A DNA stretch of 43,466 nt from Azospirillum sp. 412522 (GCF_019805165.1 NZ_RWIJ01000013.1:147256-190721); one strand, 5' to 3'. Counted from the first letter of the stretch, positions 1 through 8,257 are shown. Numbers and translations are program-made. Notes: generated by a model from the letters alone, not told the origin.

Positions 1-1142
1 GTGCCGAAGTCGCGGTTGATGTCCTCCAGCTCGAACACCTCGTCATAGGGCACGTTGGCCTCGGCCAGCAGCACGTTCATGTGGCCGGGCATGCGGCCCG
101 CCACCGGATGGATGGCGTACTTAACGTCCACGCCCTCGTGCTTCAGGCTGTCGGCCATTTCGCGCAGCGCATGCTGGGCCTGGGCCACCGCCATGCCGTA
201 GCCGGGCACCACGATCACCGACTGGGCGTTCTTCATGATGTAGGCGGCGTCCTCGGCCGAGCCGGCCTTGACCGAACCCTGCGGACCCTTGGCGCCGGCC
301 GCGGCACCCGCCGCCTCGCCGCCGAAGCCGCCGAGGATGACGTTGAAGATCGAGCGGTTCATGCCCTTGCACATGATGTAGGACAGGATCGCGCCCGAGG
401 AGCCCACCAGCGCGCCGGTGATGATCAGCAGGTTGTTCTGCAGCGTGAAGCCGATGCCGCAGGCCGCCCAGCCCGAGTAGCTGTTCAGCATCGAGATGAC
501 GACCGGCATGTCGGCGCCGCCGATCGGCAGGATCAGCAGGAAGCCCAGCGCCAGCGCCACGACGACGATCAGCCACATCGCGACGTCGGCGTTCGACTGC
601 ACCAGCCAGCCGATCAGGAGGACGGTCAGCACGCCGAGCGCCGCGTTCAGCGGATGCTGCATCGGGAAGACCAGCGGCTTGCCGGTGACCAGACCCTGGA
701 GCTTGGCGAAGGCGACGATGGAGCCGGTGAAGGTGATCGCGCCGACCGCGGTGCCCAGCGCCATCTCGATCAGCGAGCCTTTGGCGATGGCGCCGCGGAC
801 CCCGATGCCGTAGGCCTCCGGCGAGTAGAAGGCGGCGAGCGCGACGAAGACGGCGGCGAGGCCGACCAGCGAGTGGAAGGCGGCGACGAGCTGCGGCAGC
901 GCCGTCATCTCGATCTTCTTGGCCACGACATAGCCGATGGCGCCGCCGATGGCGATGCCGAGCACGATCATCCAGTAGGACTGGACGATGGGCGAGGCCA
1001 GCGTGGTCAGGATGGCGATGGTCATGCCGACCATGCCGTAGATGTTGCCCTGGCGCGAGGTCTCCGGGCTGGACAGCCCGCGCAGCGCCATGATGAAGCA
1101 GATGGAGGCGACGAGGTAGAGAAGGGCCGACAAGGTTTCCAT
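1..1142 (-). CDS. pntB: NAD(P) transhydrogenase subunit beta, 3' end outside the window
   Basis: PntB is the membrane and NADP(H)-binding subunit of the proton-translocating transhydrogenase, which uses the proton gradient to drive NADH + NADP+ to NAD+ + NADPH. The start (METLSALLYLVASICF) lies 4 bases downstream of the pntA2 stop. About 380 codons are present, and homologues are near 464 residues, so the end of domain III is cut off by the window edge. The N-terminal two thirds is a run of hydrophobic helices (for example YWMIVLGIAIGGAIGYVVA). It is followed by the NADP-binding domain with VIVVPGYGMAVAQAQ and the conserved stretch HPVAGRMPGHMNVLLAEA. It is last in the apparent panE-CBS-pntA1-pntA2-pntB operon. 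The identification is secure. Confidence 0.97.
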   Translation of the reverse strand, partial: METLSALLYLVASICFIMALRGLSSPETSRQGNIYGMVGMTIAILTTLASPIVQSYWMIVLGIAIGGAIGYVVAKKIEMTALPQLVAAFHSLVGLAAVFVALAAFYSPEAYGIGVRGAIAKGSLIEMALGTAVGAITFTGSIVAFAKLQGLVTGKPLVFPMQHPLNAALGVLTVLLIGWLVQSNADVAMWLIVVVALALGFLLILPIGGADMPVVISMLNSYSGWAACGIGFTLQNNLLIITGALVGSSGAILSYIMCKGMNRSIFNVILGGFGGEAAGAAAGAKGPQGSVKAGSAEDAAYIMKNAQSVIVVPGYGMAVAQAQHALREMADSLKHEGVDVKYAIHPVAGRMPGHMNVLLAEANVPYDEVFELEDINRDFG

Positions 1143-1146
1143 GGTC

Positions 1147-1566
1147 TTACTTGCCCTTCTTCTTGAACATGGAGAGCATGCGCTGGGTCACCAGGAAGCC
1201 GCCGAAGATGTTGACGCTTGCCAGGATGACGGCGAGGAAGCCCAGGACCTTGGAGAAGCCGAAGCCGGCGGGTCCGGCGGCGACGAGCGCGCCGACGATG
1301 ATGACCGACGAGACGGCGTTGGTGACGGCCATCAGCGGCGAGTGCAGGGCCGGGGTGACGCGCCAGACGACGTAGTAGCCGACGAAGCAGGCCAGCACGA
1401 GCACCGTCAGGCCGGTGACGAAGAAGCTGCCGTGGCTGGCCGCCTCGGTCACCGGGACCGGCGACAACTGTGCCACCTGCACGGCCAGGGCATCGACCTG
1501 ATTGGTCAGGGCCGCCAGGGTCTGGCGGAACGCGGCGATGTTGCTTGCGGGATCCGGGTGTTCCAT
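1147..1566 (-). CDS. pntA2: NAD(P) transhydrogenase subunit alpha part 2 (membrane part)
   Basis: This is the short membrane-anchor half of the split alpha subunit, 139 residues, the same size as the Rhodospirillum rubrum PntAB subunit. Three hydrophobic segments are visible, including [20 protein letters not shown] and [19 protein letters not shown], and the tail is basic ([10 protein letters not shown]). I chose the ATG at 1566 (MEHPDPASN) because AGGAGG lies about 8 bases ahead of it; upstream in-frame codons have no ribosome site. The gene is 13 bases from pntA1 and 4 bases from pntB, so the three subunits are made from one transcript. The split alpha subunit is the usual alphaproteobacterial arrangement. 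Confidence 0.96.
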   Translation of the reverse strand: MEHPDPASNIAAFRQTLAALTNQVDALAVQVAQLSPVPVTEAASHGSFFVTGLTVLVLACFVGYYVVWRVTPALHSPLMAVTNAVSSVIIVGALVAAGPAGFGFSKVLGFLAVILASVNIFGGFLVTQRMLSMFKKKGK

Positions 1567-1579
1567 GGGATCCGCCTCC

Positions 1580-2749
1580 TCACGCGGGTTGCGCTTCGCG
1601 GGCGTCCGCGAAGGCAGGATGCACGATGGCGCCATCGCGGGTCAGCGCGATGGCCTTGACGATCTCGTCGTCCCAGTTGACGGCCACCCCGGTGTCCTTG
1701 CCATGCAAGGAGGTCAGCAGCGCCAGCAGGTTCTTGGCATACAAGAGCGACGCGCTCTCGGCGATGCGGCTGGCGTAGTTGGCATGGCCGACGATCTTCA
1801 CGCCGTTGGCCGTGGTCACCACCTCGCCCAGCTTGGCGCCCTCGACGTTGCCGCCCTGCTCCACCGCCAGATCGACGATCACCGAGCCCGGCTTCATCGA
1901 CGCCACATGCTCCGCCGTCACCAGGATCGGCGCCTTGCGGCCGGGGATCAGCGCCGTGGTGATGACGAGGTCCTGCTTCTTGATGTGCTCGGCGACCAGC
2001 GCCGCCTGCTGGCGCTTGTAGTCGTCGGACATCTCCTTGGCGTAGCCGCCGGCGGTCTCCGCCTGCTTGAACTCGTCGTTCTCGACGGCGACGAAGCTGC
2101 CGCCCAGCGACTGGACCTGCTCCTTCACCGCCGGGCGCACGTCGGTGGCCGAGACGATGGCGCCGAGGCGCTTGGCGGTGGCGATGGCCTGGAGGCCGGC
2201 GACGCCGACGCCCATGATGAAGGCACGGGCCGGCGGCACGGTGCCGGCGGCGGTCATCATCATCGGGAAGGCGCGGCCATACTCGCTGGCGGCATCGACG
2301 GCGGCCTTGTAGCCGGCGAGGTTGGCCTGGGAGGACAGCACGTCCATGACCTGGGCGCGGGTGATGCGCGGCATGAACTCCATGGCGAAGGCGTTGACGC
2401 CGGCATCGGCGTAGGCCTTCACATGGTCGCGGCTGTTATAGGGGTTGATGATGGCGAACAGCAGCGCACCCTTGCGGATCAGCGCCAGTTCATCGACTTC
2501 CCCCTCGCCGGCGATCAGCGGACGCTGGACCTTCAGCACGATGTCGGCATCGGCCAGCGCCGAAGCCTGGTCGGCGGCGATGGCGGCCCCCGCCGCCTCA
2601 TAGGCCGCGTCGGTGATGCTGGAACCGAGGCCGGCCCCGCTCTCGACCACCACGTCCAGACCGAGGGTTTTGAATTTCTTGACAGTTTCGGGAGACGCGG
2701 CGACGCGGCGCTCGCCCGGGCGGCGCTCCCTGGGTATCGCGATCTTCAT
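1580..2749 (-). CDS. pntA1: NAD(P) transhydrogenase subunit alpha part 1 (NAD-binding)
   Basis: This is the soluble NAD(H)-binding domain I of transhydrogenase, 389 residues and full length for the split form. The N-terminus ([20 protein letters not shown]) is the typical alanine-dehydrogenase/PNT start. The Rossmann nucleotide loop is GVGVAG at residues 180-185, with the acidic residue of SATD near 203 for the NAD ribose. It delivers hydride from NADH to the NADP site on PntB across the membrane complex. It is preceded by 138 bases without a gene after the CBS protein, so an internal promoter is possible, but all genes are co-directional. Family identity is clear. Confidence 0.97.
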   Translation of the reverse strand: MKIAIPRERRPGERRVAASPETVKKFKTLGLDVVVESGAGLGSSITDAAYEAAGAAIAADQASALADADIVLKVQRPLIAGEGEVDELALIRKGALLFAIINPYNSRDHVKAYADAGVNAFAMEFMPRITRAQVMDVLSSQANLAGYKAAVDAASEYGRAFPMMMTAAGTVPPARAFIMGVGVAGLQAIATAKRLGAIVSATDVRPAVKEQVQSLGGSFVAVENDEFKQAETAGGYAKEMSDDYKRQQAALVAEHIKKQDLVITTALIPGRKAPILVTAEHVASMKPGSVIVDLAVEQGGNVEGAKLGEVVTTANGVKIVGHANYASRIAESASLLYAKNLLALLTSLHGKDTGVAVNWDDEIVKAIALTRDGAIVHPAFADAREAQPA

Positions 2750-2887
2750 GTCGTTTGCTTTCGAAAGCCGGCCTTGGCGGCGGGCAACAATCGGCCCGCT
2801 TCCGGGCAGGGCCGGATCAGGGCGGGCAAGCGCCGCAGCGGCAGATCAGGTGGGGCGGCGGCTATGTGCCGTCCCCACCGGCAACAG

Positions 2888-3370
2888 TCACTGGTTGGCG
2901 ACGACCGGGAAGTCCCAGCTCTCCGCCGCCGTGGCGGCAGCCGCAGCGGCGACGGGCAAGCCCTCGCCCGACAGCTCTTCCAGCTGGCGGCGGATCAGGT
3001 CGCGGACGCTGACGACGCCGACCAGGGTCGTCCCCTCCAGCACCGGGACATGGCGGATGCCGTGCTGGTCCATCAGGCTCAGCACATGGCGCACCGGGTC
3101 GGACGGACTGCAGCAATAGGGATCGCGCGTCATCAGCGCCGACACCGGCTGGTCCAGGATGGCCGGCCCGCGGTCGACCAGCGCTCGGACGACGTCGCGT
3201 TCGGAAATGACGCCGACCACCGTGTTGCCTTCGGTGCGGCAGACGTCCTTGACCACCAGCGCGCCGGTGTTCTCCGCCTTCATCAGGCGCAGCGCCGTGG
3301 TCACCGTTTCATTGATGCGCACCATGCCGATGCGCGTGCCCTTCTTGCGGAGAATGTCCTCGACCTTCAT
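2888..3370 (-). CDS. Two-CBS-domain protein (CBS1)
   Basis: A 160-residue protein made almost only of a CBS pair. CBS 1 spans about residues 8-65 (GALVVKDVCRTEGNTVVGVISERDVVRAL) and CBS 2 about 75-130 (HGIRHVPVLEGTTLVGVVSVRDLI), followed by an Ala-rich tail. CBS pairs bind adenosyl ligands such as AMP, ATP, NADH or AdoMet and act as sensors; no catalytic domain is attached. The start MKVEDILRKK at 3370 matches the start of its paralogue at 8668 (MKVEHILRTK). It lies between the panE-like reductase (77-base gap) and pntA1 (138-base gap), so a role sensing nucleotide state for the transhydrogenase or reductase is attractive but is only inference. Confidence 0.93.
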   Translation of the reverse strand: MKVEDILRKKGTRIGMVRINETVTTALRLMKAENTGALVVKDVCRTEGNTVVGVISERDVVRALVDRGPAILDQPVSALMTRDPYCCSPSDPVRHVLSLMDQHGIRHVPVLEGTTLVGVVSVRDLIRRQLEELSGEGLPVAAAAAATAAESWDFPVVANQ

Positions 3371-3447
3371 GACGCTCCACCCCCCCTGTTCGAAGCGGCC
3401 GGCCCAACCCCTGTCCAGGTTTGCGCCGGCCGCGCCACCTGAATTGC

Positions 3448-4479
3448 TTATTGGGCCGCCACCGCTTCCGGGGCGCGGGCGGGAGCCGCCGCGGACTGCG
3501 GCCGGCTGTAGCAGCCGGCGGTCTCGCCCCGCTGCTTCACCAGCGCCAGCACCACGTCGATGGTCGGCGTCGGAACGCCCACCATGCGGCCCATCTCCTG
3601 CACCACCGACAGCAGCGGATCGATCTCCATCGGACGGCCGCGCTCCAGGTCCTGCAGCATGGAGGTCTTGTGCGCGCCCACCGCGGCGGCGCCGTTGATG
3701 CGGCGTTCGACATCGACACGGAAATGGACGCCCAGCTTGTCGCCGATGTCCTTGGCCTCCAGCATCATCGCCTTGGCGACGGCGCGGGTGTCGGCGTCGC
3801 CGCAGATGACCTCCAGCGTGCCGTGGGTCAAGGCGCTGATCGGGTTGAAGCACAGGTTGCCCCACAGCTTCAGCCAGATCTCGTCGCGGATGCGGTCGAG
3901 GACGGGCGCGCGCAGGCCGCCGGCCTCCATCGCCTTCGACAGGGCGACGACGCGGTCCGACTTGGACCCGTCGGGCTCGCCCAGCGAGAACTTGTCGCCA
4001 TAGACATGCTGGATGACGCCCGGCTCAACCACCTCGGTCGCCGGATAGACGACGCAGCCGATGGCGCGCTGGGGACCCAGACCGTTCCACTGGACCGAAC
4101 CGGGATCGACCGTCTCCAGCGTGCGGCCGTCGAATTCGCCGCCGGTGCCGTAGAAATACCAATAGGGAATGCCGTTGACCGCGGTGACGACGGCGGTGTC
4201 GTCCCCCAGCAGCGGTTGCATCGCGGGCACGACACCGGGGACGGAGTGGGCCTTCAACGCGATGATGACGTAGTCCTGCGGGCCGAGTTCGGCCGGGTTG
4301 TCGGTGCAGCGGGGATGGACGACGGTCTTCTCCTCCCCCATCAGCAAGGTGACACCGTTCTCGCGCATCGCCGCCAGATGCGCGCCACGCGCCACCAGAC
4401 TGACTTCGGCGCCCGCCTGATGCAGGCGAACGCCGAGATAGCCGCCGATAGCCCCGGATCCGTAGATGCAGATCTTCAT
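3448..4479 (-). CDS. PanE-family NADPH reductase; candidate oxalyl-CoA reductase rather than ketopantoate reductase
   Basis: A ketopantoate reductase/ApbA-family enzyme of 343 residues, longer than the usual ~300. The nucleotide motif GSGAIG is at residues 7-12, and the catalytic-lysine region is WLKLWGNLCFNPISALT with Lys204. The central AVNGIPYWYFYGTGGEF segment is typical of an alphaproteobacterial subgroup. Known: family members reduce 2-dehydropantoate to pantoate with NADPH, and PanE2 of Methylobacterium extorquens reduces oxalyl-CoA to glyoxylate. Here the gene heads an apparent operon with pntAB and shares a promoter palindrome with oxlT-like genes, which favours an oxalate role. This is inference, since panC is also in the window at 35717-36634. 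The ATG at 4479 follows a GGGGAA purine tract. Confidence 0.88.
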   Translation of the reverse strand: MKICIYGSGAIGGYLGVRLHQAGAEVSLVARGAHLAAMRENGVTLLMGEEKTVVHPRCTDNPAELGPQDYVIIALKAHSVPGVVPAMQPLLGDDTAVVTAVNGIPYWYFYGTGGEFDGRTLETVDPGSVQWNGLGPQRAIGCVVYPATEVVEPGVIQHVYGDKFSLGEPDGSKSDRVVALSKAMEAGGLRAPVLDRIRDEIWLKLWGNLCFNPISALTHGTLEVICGDADTRAVAKAMMLEAKDIGDKLGVHFRVDVERRINGAAAVGAHKTSMLQDLERGRPMEIDPLLSVVQEMGRMVGVPTPTIDVVLALVKQRGETAGCYSRPQSAAAPARAPEAVAAQ

Positions 4480-4625
4480 GCCGGATTCCCCTCTCCCCCG
4501 ATTTCGCTTTTTGAATGCTGTGGGGCTGGACGACGCCAGCCTGCCCACACCGGCCGCATCCATCGGCTGACCGGTTGCTTTGCAGCGGCATCCAACAGTC
4601 TGTCGCGCAAACTGTGTCTGGAGTT

Positions 4626-4646
4626 TGGTATACCACATACCGTATG
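4626..4646. promoter_or_regulatory. GntR/FCD-type operator upstream of the panE-CBS-pntAB operon
   Basis: A perfect palindrome TGGTATACCA (4626-4635) is followed at once by a second one, CATACCGTATG (4636-4646). It lies 147 bases upstream of the panE-like start, in the leader of the minus-strand operon. The first element is identical to the site upstream of oxlT1 (7263-7272). Ten bases of the second (CATACCGTAT) recur upstream of the CBS2 gene at 8428. FCD-type GntR regulators usually bind short palindromes with a GTATAC-like centre. Confidence 0.65.
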
Positions 4647-4680
4647 TCAATGCGGAATGTGGGGGCACCGAAGAGATTGC

Positions 4681-4713
4681 GGAGCCTGATCAACTCCGTT
4701 CGGATCAGGCTCC
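4681..4713 (-). terminator. Hairpin at the end of the TauE-like gene
   Basis: The arms GGAGCCTGATC (4681-4691) and GATCAGGCTCC (4703-4713) match perfectly over 11 bp and overlap the stop codon of the TauE-like gene. There is no clear T-tract on the minus strand, so it may be a weak or Rho-assisted terminator. Confidence 0.5.
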
Positions 4714-5448
4714 CTTCGCAAAGAAGTACAGGGTCAGCACCGTACCGATGAGGACCACGAAGGTCTTCAGCAGCTTCGGATCGACCCGCTTGGCCCCGAT
4801 GGCGCCGGCATAGCCGCCGGCTATCGCCGCCACCGCCATCGCCAATGTCTCCGGCCAGGACACCGCGCCGGCGACGATGAAAGTCCCGACGGCGGCGGCA
4901 TTCATCAGCATCGCCAGCAGAAGCCGCAGTCCGTTCATGGCGTGGATGTCGCGCAGCCCGAACAGGGTCAGCGCCGCCAGCATCAGAAAGCCGATGCCGC
5001 CGCCGAAATAGCCGCCATAGATGGAAATCAGGAACTGCACGACCAGAACGCTGCGGCCGCCCAGCCGCAACCGGGACACGATGCCCGGCGCATAGGCGCC
5101 GATGGCGAAGACAGCGGTGGCGAACAGCAGCAGCCAGGGCACGAAACGCGCGAAGACGGCGTTCGGCGTCAGCAGCAGAAGCAGCGCGCCGACCAGCCCG
5201 CCGACGAGGCTGAGCGCGGCGAAGACCGGGACATTCACCTGACCGCCGGCCGCGATCTCCCGCCGGTATGCCCAGCTGCTGGCCGCCTGGCCCGGGAACA
5301 GCGCCACGGTGCTGGAGGCGTTGGCGGCCACCGGCGGCACCCCGGCGAACAGCAGGGCCGGAAAGGTGATGAAGGCGCCGCCCCCGGCGACGGCGTTCAA
5401 CGCCCCCGACGTGAAGGCGGCCAGCATCAGGACAAGGATACCCAACAT
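4705..5448 (-). CDS. TauE/SafE-family sulfite/organic-anion membrane permease
   Basis: A 247-residue, highly hydrophobic protein with about eight membrane helices. The family hallmark is near the start: GALNAVAGGGAFITFPALLFAG, followed by ANASSTVALFPGQAASS. A related repeat recurs in the second half (GGYFGGGIGFLMLAAL), matching the two-repeat TauE/SafE fold. Members are exporters or permeases of sulfite, sulfoacetate and other small anions; the substrate cannot be read here. The start MLGILVLML has a GAGGTGG ribosome site. Its promoter carries an 18-bp GTATAC palindrome (5491-5508) that differs in its flanks from the neighbouring oxlT sites, so it probably answers to another GntR-type regulator. 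It lies between the panE operon and oxlT1. Confidence 0.9.
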   Translation of the reverse strand: MLGILVLMLAAFTSGALNAVAGGGAFITFPALLFAGVPPVAANASSTVALFPGQAASSWAYRREIAAGGQVNVPVFAALSLVGGLVGALLLLLTPNAVFARFVPWLLLFATAVFAIGAYAPGIVSRLRLGGRSVLVVQFLISIYGGYFGGGIGFLMLAALTLFGLRDIHAMNGLRLLLAMLMNAAAVGTFIVAGAVSWPETLAMAVAAIAGGYAGAIGAKRVDPKLLKTFVVLIGTVLTLYFFAKGA

Positions 5449-5490
5449 GACCGATCCACCTCTTTCGATCCGTGTTGACGGGGCTGCCCG

Positions 5491-5508
5491 TATTCTGTAT
5501 ACAGAATA
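5491..5508. promoter_or_regulatory. 18-bp perfect palindrome upstream of the TauE-like gene
   Basis: TATTCTGTATACAGAATA is a perfect 18-bp palindrome centred on GTATAC, 43 bases upstream of the TauE/SafE start. Its position suits a repressor site over the promoter. The core matches GntR/FCD operators, but the outer bases differ from the TGGTATACCA class. Confidence 0.6.
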
Positions 5509-5582
5509 TCAGTCTCCGCCGTGTTCTCTGCCGGGACGGAGTTGGTCGGGAGATGCGGGTTAGGATTTCATCTCCCAAAACG

Positions 5583-5632
5583 CGACAAACCGACACCGGG
5601 ACCAATGCGGTGGTCCCGATGCCGGTTTGTCG
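5583..5632 (-). terminator. Long hairpin downstream of oxlT1
   Basis: The outer arms CGACAAACCG and CGGTTTGTCG (5583-5592, 5623-5632) and inner arms GGGACCA and TGGTCCC form a long, slightly interrupted stem. On the minus strand it is followed by CGCGTTTTGG, a short T-run. It sits 94 bases past the oxlT1 stop, so it is the likely end of that transcript. Confidence 0.55.
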
Positions 5633-5725
5633 TGTCGTTCAGCGGTAACTGCCCCGCCCTTATCCAGAGTTCCGGTTGGCCCCCCGGTCAACAGGAGCTC
5701 TGTCGGCGGACGTTCCGCGGTGCTT

Positions 5726-7030
5726 TCAGTCGGCGCCCTCGGCGGCCAGCTTGCCGACCGGCTGGGTGGTGTCCTCGGCGATCTGGCGGGCACGCATCGG
5801 CTTCAGGACGAACAGGGCCATGAAGGCGGCGATGGCGTTGACCGCGGCGGCGAAGAAGAACACCGCCTGCCAGCTGCCGGTCGAAGACACGATCACGTTG
5901 GCGAAGGGGACGACCAGCGACGCGGTGCCCTTGGCGGTGTAGAGCAGGCCGGCGTTGGTGGTGGCGAACTTCGAGCCGAAGCTGTCGGCGCAGCAGGACG
6001 GGAACAGGCTGTAGATCTCGCCCCAGGCGAAGAACACCAGACCGGTCAGGACGACGAAGGCGACCGGGTTGTGACCCCACTGGTTCAGCGCCAGGATGCC
6101 GACCGCTTCGATGGCGAAGGCGACGAACATCGTGTTCTCACGGCCGATATGGTCGGACACCCAGCCGAAGAAGGGACGGGTCACGCCGTTCAGCACGCGG
6201 TCGATGGTAAGAGCGAAGGTCAGCGCCGGCAGGGTCAGGCCCATGATGCTGACGGGCATGCCGTCGAGGTGGAAGTCCTTGGCGATCGGGCCGAGCTGGG
6301 CCGTGGCCATCAGACCGCCGGCGGCGACCATGACGAACATCAGGTACATCACCCAGAAGACCGGCGACTTCAGAGTCTCCTGCGGGGTGTAGTTGCGGCG
6401 GCTCTGGACGATGTTGCTCTTGGTCTTCGGCAGCAGGGCCGGGTCGGCTTCCTTCAGGAACCAGGCCAGCGCGAACACGATCAGGCCCTGGCCCAGACCG
6501 AACACCAGGAAGGTCTGCTCGAAGCCGGAGGTCTGGATCATGTTGGCGATCGGCACGACCGTCAGGGCGGAACCGGCGCCGAAGCCGGCGGCGGTCAGGC
6601 CGGCGGCCAAGCCGCGGCGGTCAGGGAACCACTTAAGCGCGTTGCCGACGCAGGTGCCGTACACGGCGCCGGCACCGACGCCACCCACGGCCGCGCCGAT
6701 ATAGAGCAGCGCCAGCGAGTCGGCGAAGGAATTGATGACCCAGGCCAGCGCACACAGGATGCCGCCGACCACGACGACGATGCGGGGACCGAACTTGTCG
6801 ACGAACCAGCCCTCGACCGGCACCAGCCAGGTTTCGGTCACGACGAAAATGGTGAAGGCGACCTGGATGGCGGCACGACCCCAATGATACTTCTCATCGA
6901 TGGGGTTGACGAACAGCGTCCAGCCATATTGCAGGTTCGCGATCATCGACATGCAGATCACGCCGATGACCAACTGCATCCAGCGGCCGCCGAGCGGTGC
7001 TCCCTGCGCCTCCGAATTCGTATGCTGCAT
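5726..7030 (-). CDS. OxlT-like MFS transporter 1 (oxalate/formate antiporter family)
   Basis: A 434-residue major facilitator with 12 predicted membrane helices. It starts with WMQLVIGVICMSMIANLQYGWTLF and has the loop 2-3 motif VDKFGPRIVVVVGG. Family members include OxlT, the oxalate:formate antiporter; other members take monocarboxylates, so the substrate is not fixed by sequence. The ATG at 7030 follows AGGAGGAGAT, a strong ribosome site. It is closely similar along its whole length to the carrier at 33712-35019 (for example, both have VYGTCVGNALKWFPDRRGLA), so the two are paralogues. The TGGTATACCA operator lies 233 bases upstream. Either exchange of oxalate or uptake of a related C2-C4 acid fits the neighbourhood. 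Confidence 0.9.
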   Translation of the reverse strand: MQHTNSEAQGAPLGGRWMQLVIGVICMSMIANLQYGWTLFVNPIDEKYHWGRAAIQVAFTIFVVTETWLVPVEGWFVDKFGPRIVVVVGGILCALAWVINSFADSLALLYIGAAVGGVGAGAVYGTCVGNALKWFPDRRGLAAGLTAAGFGAGSALTVVPIANMIQTSGFEQTFLVFGLGQGLIVFALAWFLKEADPALLPKTKSNIVQSRRNYTPQETLKSPVFWVMYLMFVMVAAGGLMATAQLGPIAKDFHLDGMPVSIMGLTLPALTFALTIDRVLNGVTRPFFGWVSDHIGRENTMFVAFAIEAVGILALNQWGHNPVAFVVLTGLVFFAWGEIYSLFPSCCADSFGSKFATTNAGLLYTAKGTASLVVPFANVIVSSTGSWQAVFFFAAAVNAIAAFMALFVLKPMRARQIAEDTTQPVGKLAAEGAD

Positions 7031-7262
7031 CTTCTATCTCCTCCTAGGAAGCGGTTCTCTGCCGGTTCGGGCGTCGCTTCTGTTTTGATGCTTTAGGCGT
7101 TTTCTTTGGGTGTCTTATTAGATGCTTTAGATTTTGATGCGGTTGTTTGCTGTCGGTGGCGGCGCGGCGAGGATGCGGCCTCGGGGCGTTCCACCGTCTG
7201 GGGGTCGATTTTTCGGCCCCCGCCAGACCGTACGGTCCTGATCCGGTCTGGAATTATCAATA

Positions 7263-7272
7263 TGGTATACCA
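7263..7272. promoter_or_regulatory. GntR-type operator upstream of oxlT1
   Basis: TGGTATACCA is a perfect palindrome identical to that upstream of the panE-like gene. The flank ATACCAGATGC (7267-7277) is found base for base upstream of the GntR gene at 32616-32626, which supports one common binding protein. Confidence 0.65.
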
Positions 7273-7418
7273 GATGCCGAACGCCTGACAAGCGATTAGT
7301 GGAAGGGGCGAACTGTTTCCGCGTGCTGCATTCGCACCGCTTTCGGCGCCGACGTCCGGCTTTTGGTTTTCCGGCACGCGGAAAGCTTGGGAGGCCAGCT
7401 TTTGGCCGGGCAATCTAT

Positions 7419-7435
7419 TGGCATATGGTATGCCA
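7419..7435. promoter_or_regulatory. GntR-type operator upstream of the GNAT gene
   Basis: TGGCATATGGTATGCCA is a perfect 7-bp inverted repeat with a 3-base centre; its right part also reads TGGTATGCCA, one base off the class consensus. It lies 71 bases upstream of the GNAT start codon. Confidence 0.6.
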
Positions 7436-7505
7436 GAGCCAGGGACATGTCGCTGGCGCCGATGCCCTTCCCGGCAGAACCCATATTGATAAGGAGTCGA
7501 CCGCC

Positions 7506-7949
7506 ATGGACCAGCAGCAGAACATCGAGATCGTCGTGGCGCGTGACGATGCCGATATCGCCGCCAGCTACCCGGTCATGAAGGAGCTGCGGACCCACAT
7601 GACCGACCCCGAGGCCTACCGTGCGCAGATCCGCCGCCAGATGGACGACGGCTACAACCTCGCCCTGCTGCGGCTGGACGGCGAGATCGCCGGCTGCGGC
7701 GGCTTCCGCGTCCACGAGACGCTGTCGCGCGGCCGCTACATGTATGTCGAGGATCTGGTCACCAGCGCCGCCAAGCGGTCCTACGGGCTGGGCGACAAGC
7801 TGTTCGACTGGCTGGCGGGCGAAGCGCGGGAACGGGGCTGCGCCCAGATGGAGATCATCTCCGGCATTCAGCGCGGCGAGGCCCACCGCTTCTATCACCG
7901 CAAGCGGATGACCATCAAAAGCTTCCAGCTGGTCCTGCCGCTCGCCTGA
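7506..7949 (+). CDS. GNAT-family N-acetyltransferase
   Basis: A 147-residue protein of the GNAT fold, full length for a single-domain member. The acetyl-CoA binding segment is visible as MYVEDLVTSAAKRSYGLGDKLF (beta-4/motif A region, with the R-x-x-G-x-G-like RSYGLG), followed by helix and QMEIISGIQRGEAHRFY. The acceptor substrate is unknown. The ATG at 7506 is preceded by AAGGAG 9 bases away. It is a single-gene unit: operator at 7419-7435 upstream and a strong bidirectional terminator at 7983-8008 downstream. The operator places it in the oxlT/panE regulon; a role in modifying an enzyme of that pathway is possible but speculative. Confidence 0.88.
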   Translation: MDQQQNIEIVVARDDADIAASYPVMKELRTHMTDPEAYRAQIRRQMDDGYNLALLRLDGEIAGCGGFRVHETLSRGRYMYVEDLVTSAAKRSYGLGDKLFDWLAGEARERGCAQMEIISGIQRGEAHRFYHRKRMTIKSFQLVLPLA

Positions 7950-7982
7950 GCGGGCAAAGTATCGGAAGCAGGCACAAAAGAA

Positions 7983-8008
7983 AAAGACGGCCCCGGAAGG
8001 CCGTCTTT
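7983..8008. terminator. Bidirectional Rho-independent terminator
   Basis: The arms AAAGACGGCC and GGCCGTCTTT form a perfect 10-bp stem with a 6-base loop, A-rich before and T-rich after, so it can act on both strands. It lies between the convergent GNAT gene and the small membrane protein gene. Confidence 0.85.
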
Positions 8009-8041
8009 CTCACGATGATCGGAGGATTGAGGAGGCGCGGA

Positions 8042-8257
8042 TCAGAAGGCGCGCGGGAAGCTCGCCCAGGCCGGACCCGGCGGCAGTTCGTCTTCCGGTT
8101 CCTTGAGATCGCTTTCGGTCGGATTGGCAAGGCGAAGCGGCGCGGAGGAGAAATCGCGTTGCGACTTGCCCGCATTGGCGATCTGCATCGACAGGATGTA
8201 ATGGACCGTGCCGCCGAAGACGGACAGCACAAGCGCCAGAACCAGCATTTCCAACAT
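8042..8257 (-). CDS. Small single-pass membrane protein, unknown function
   Basis: A 71-residue protein with one N-terminal membrane helix (MLEMLVLALVLSVFGGTVHYI) and a hydrophilic, acidic, Pro-rich tail (ESDLKEPEDELPPGP) that would project from the membrane. I chose the ATG at 8257 because GGAG sits 8 bases upstream of it. The ATG at 8263 (MNMLEM) is only two bases from that GGAG and would add two residues. It ends just before the shared terminator at 7983-8008. I do not recognise a family. The 5' side faces the operator-rich region in front of the CBS2 gene, so its promoter may share that control. Confidence 0.7.
   Translation of the reverse strand: MLEMLVLALVLSVFGGTVHYILSMQIANAGKSQRDFSSAPLRLANPTESDLKEPEDELPPGPAWASFPRAF

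Larger units (their letters stand above)
7031..7505. other. Divergent intergenic region between oxlT1 and the GNAT gene
   Basis: No convincing gene. The stretch near oxlT1 (about 7080-7150) is T-rich for this genome and repeats GATGCTTTAG twice. Two GntR-type palindromes (7263-7272 and 7419-7435) are the notable content, one placed to serve each divergent gene. Confidence 0.6.
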
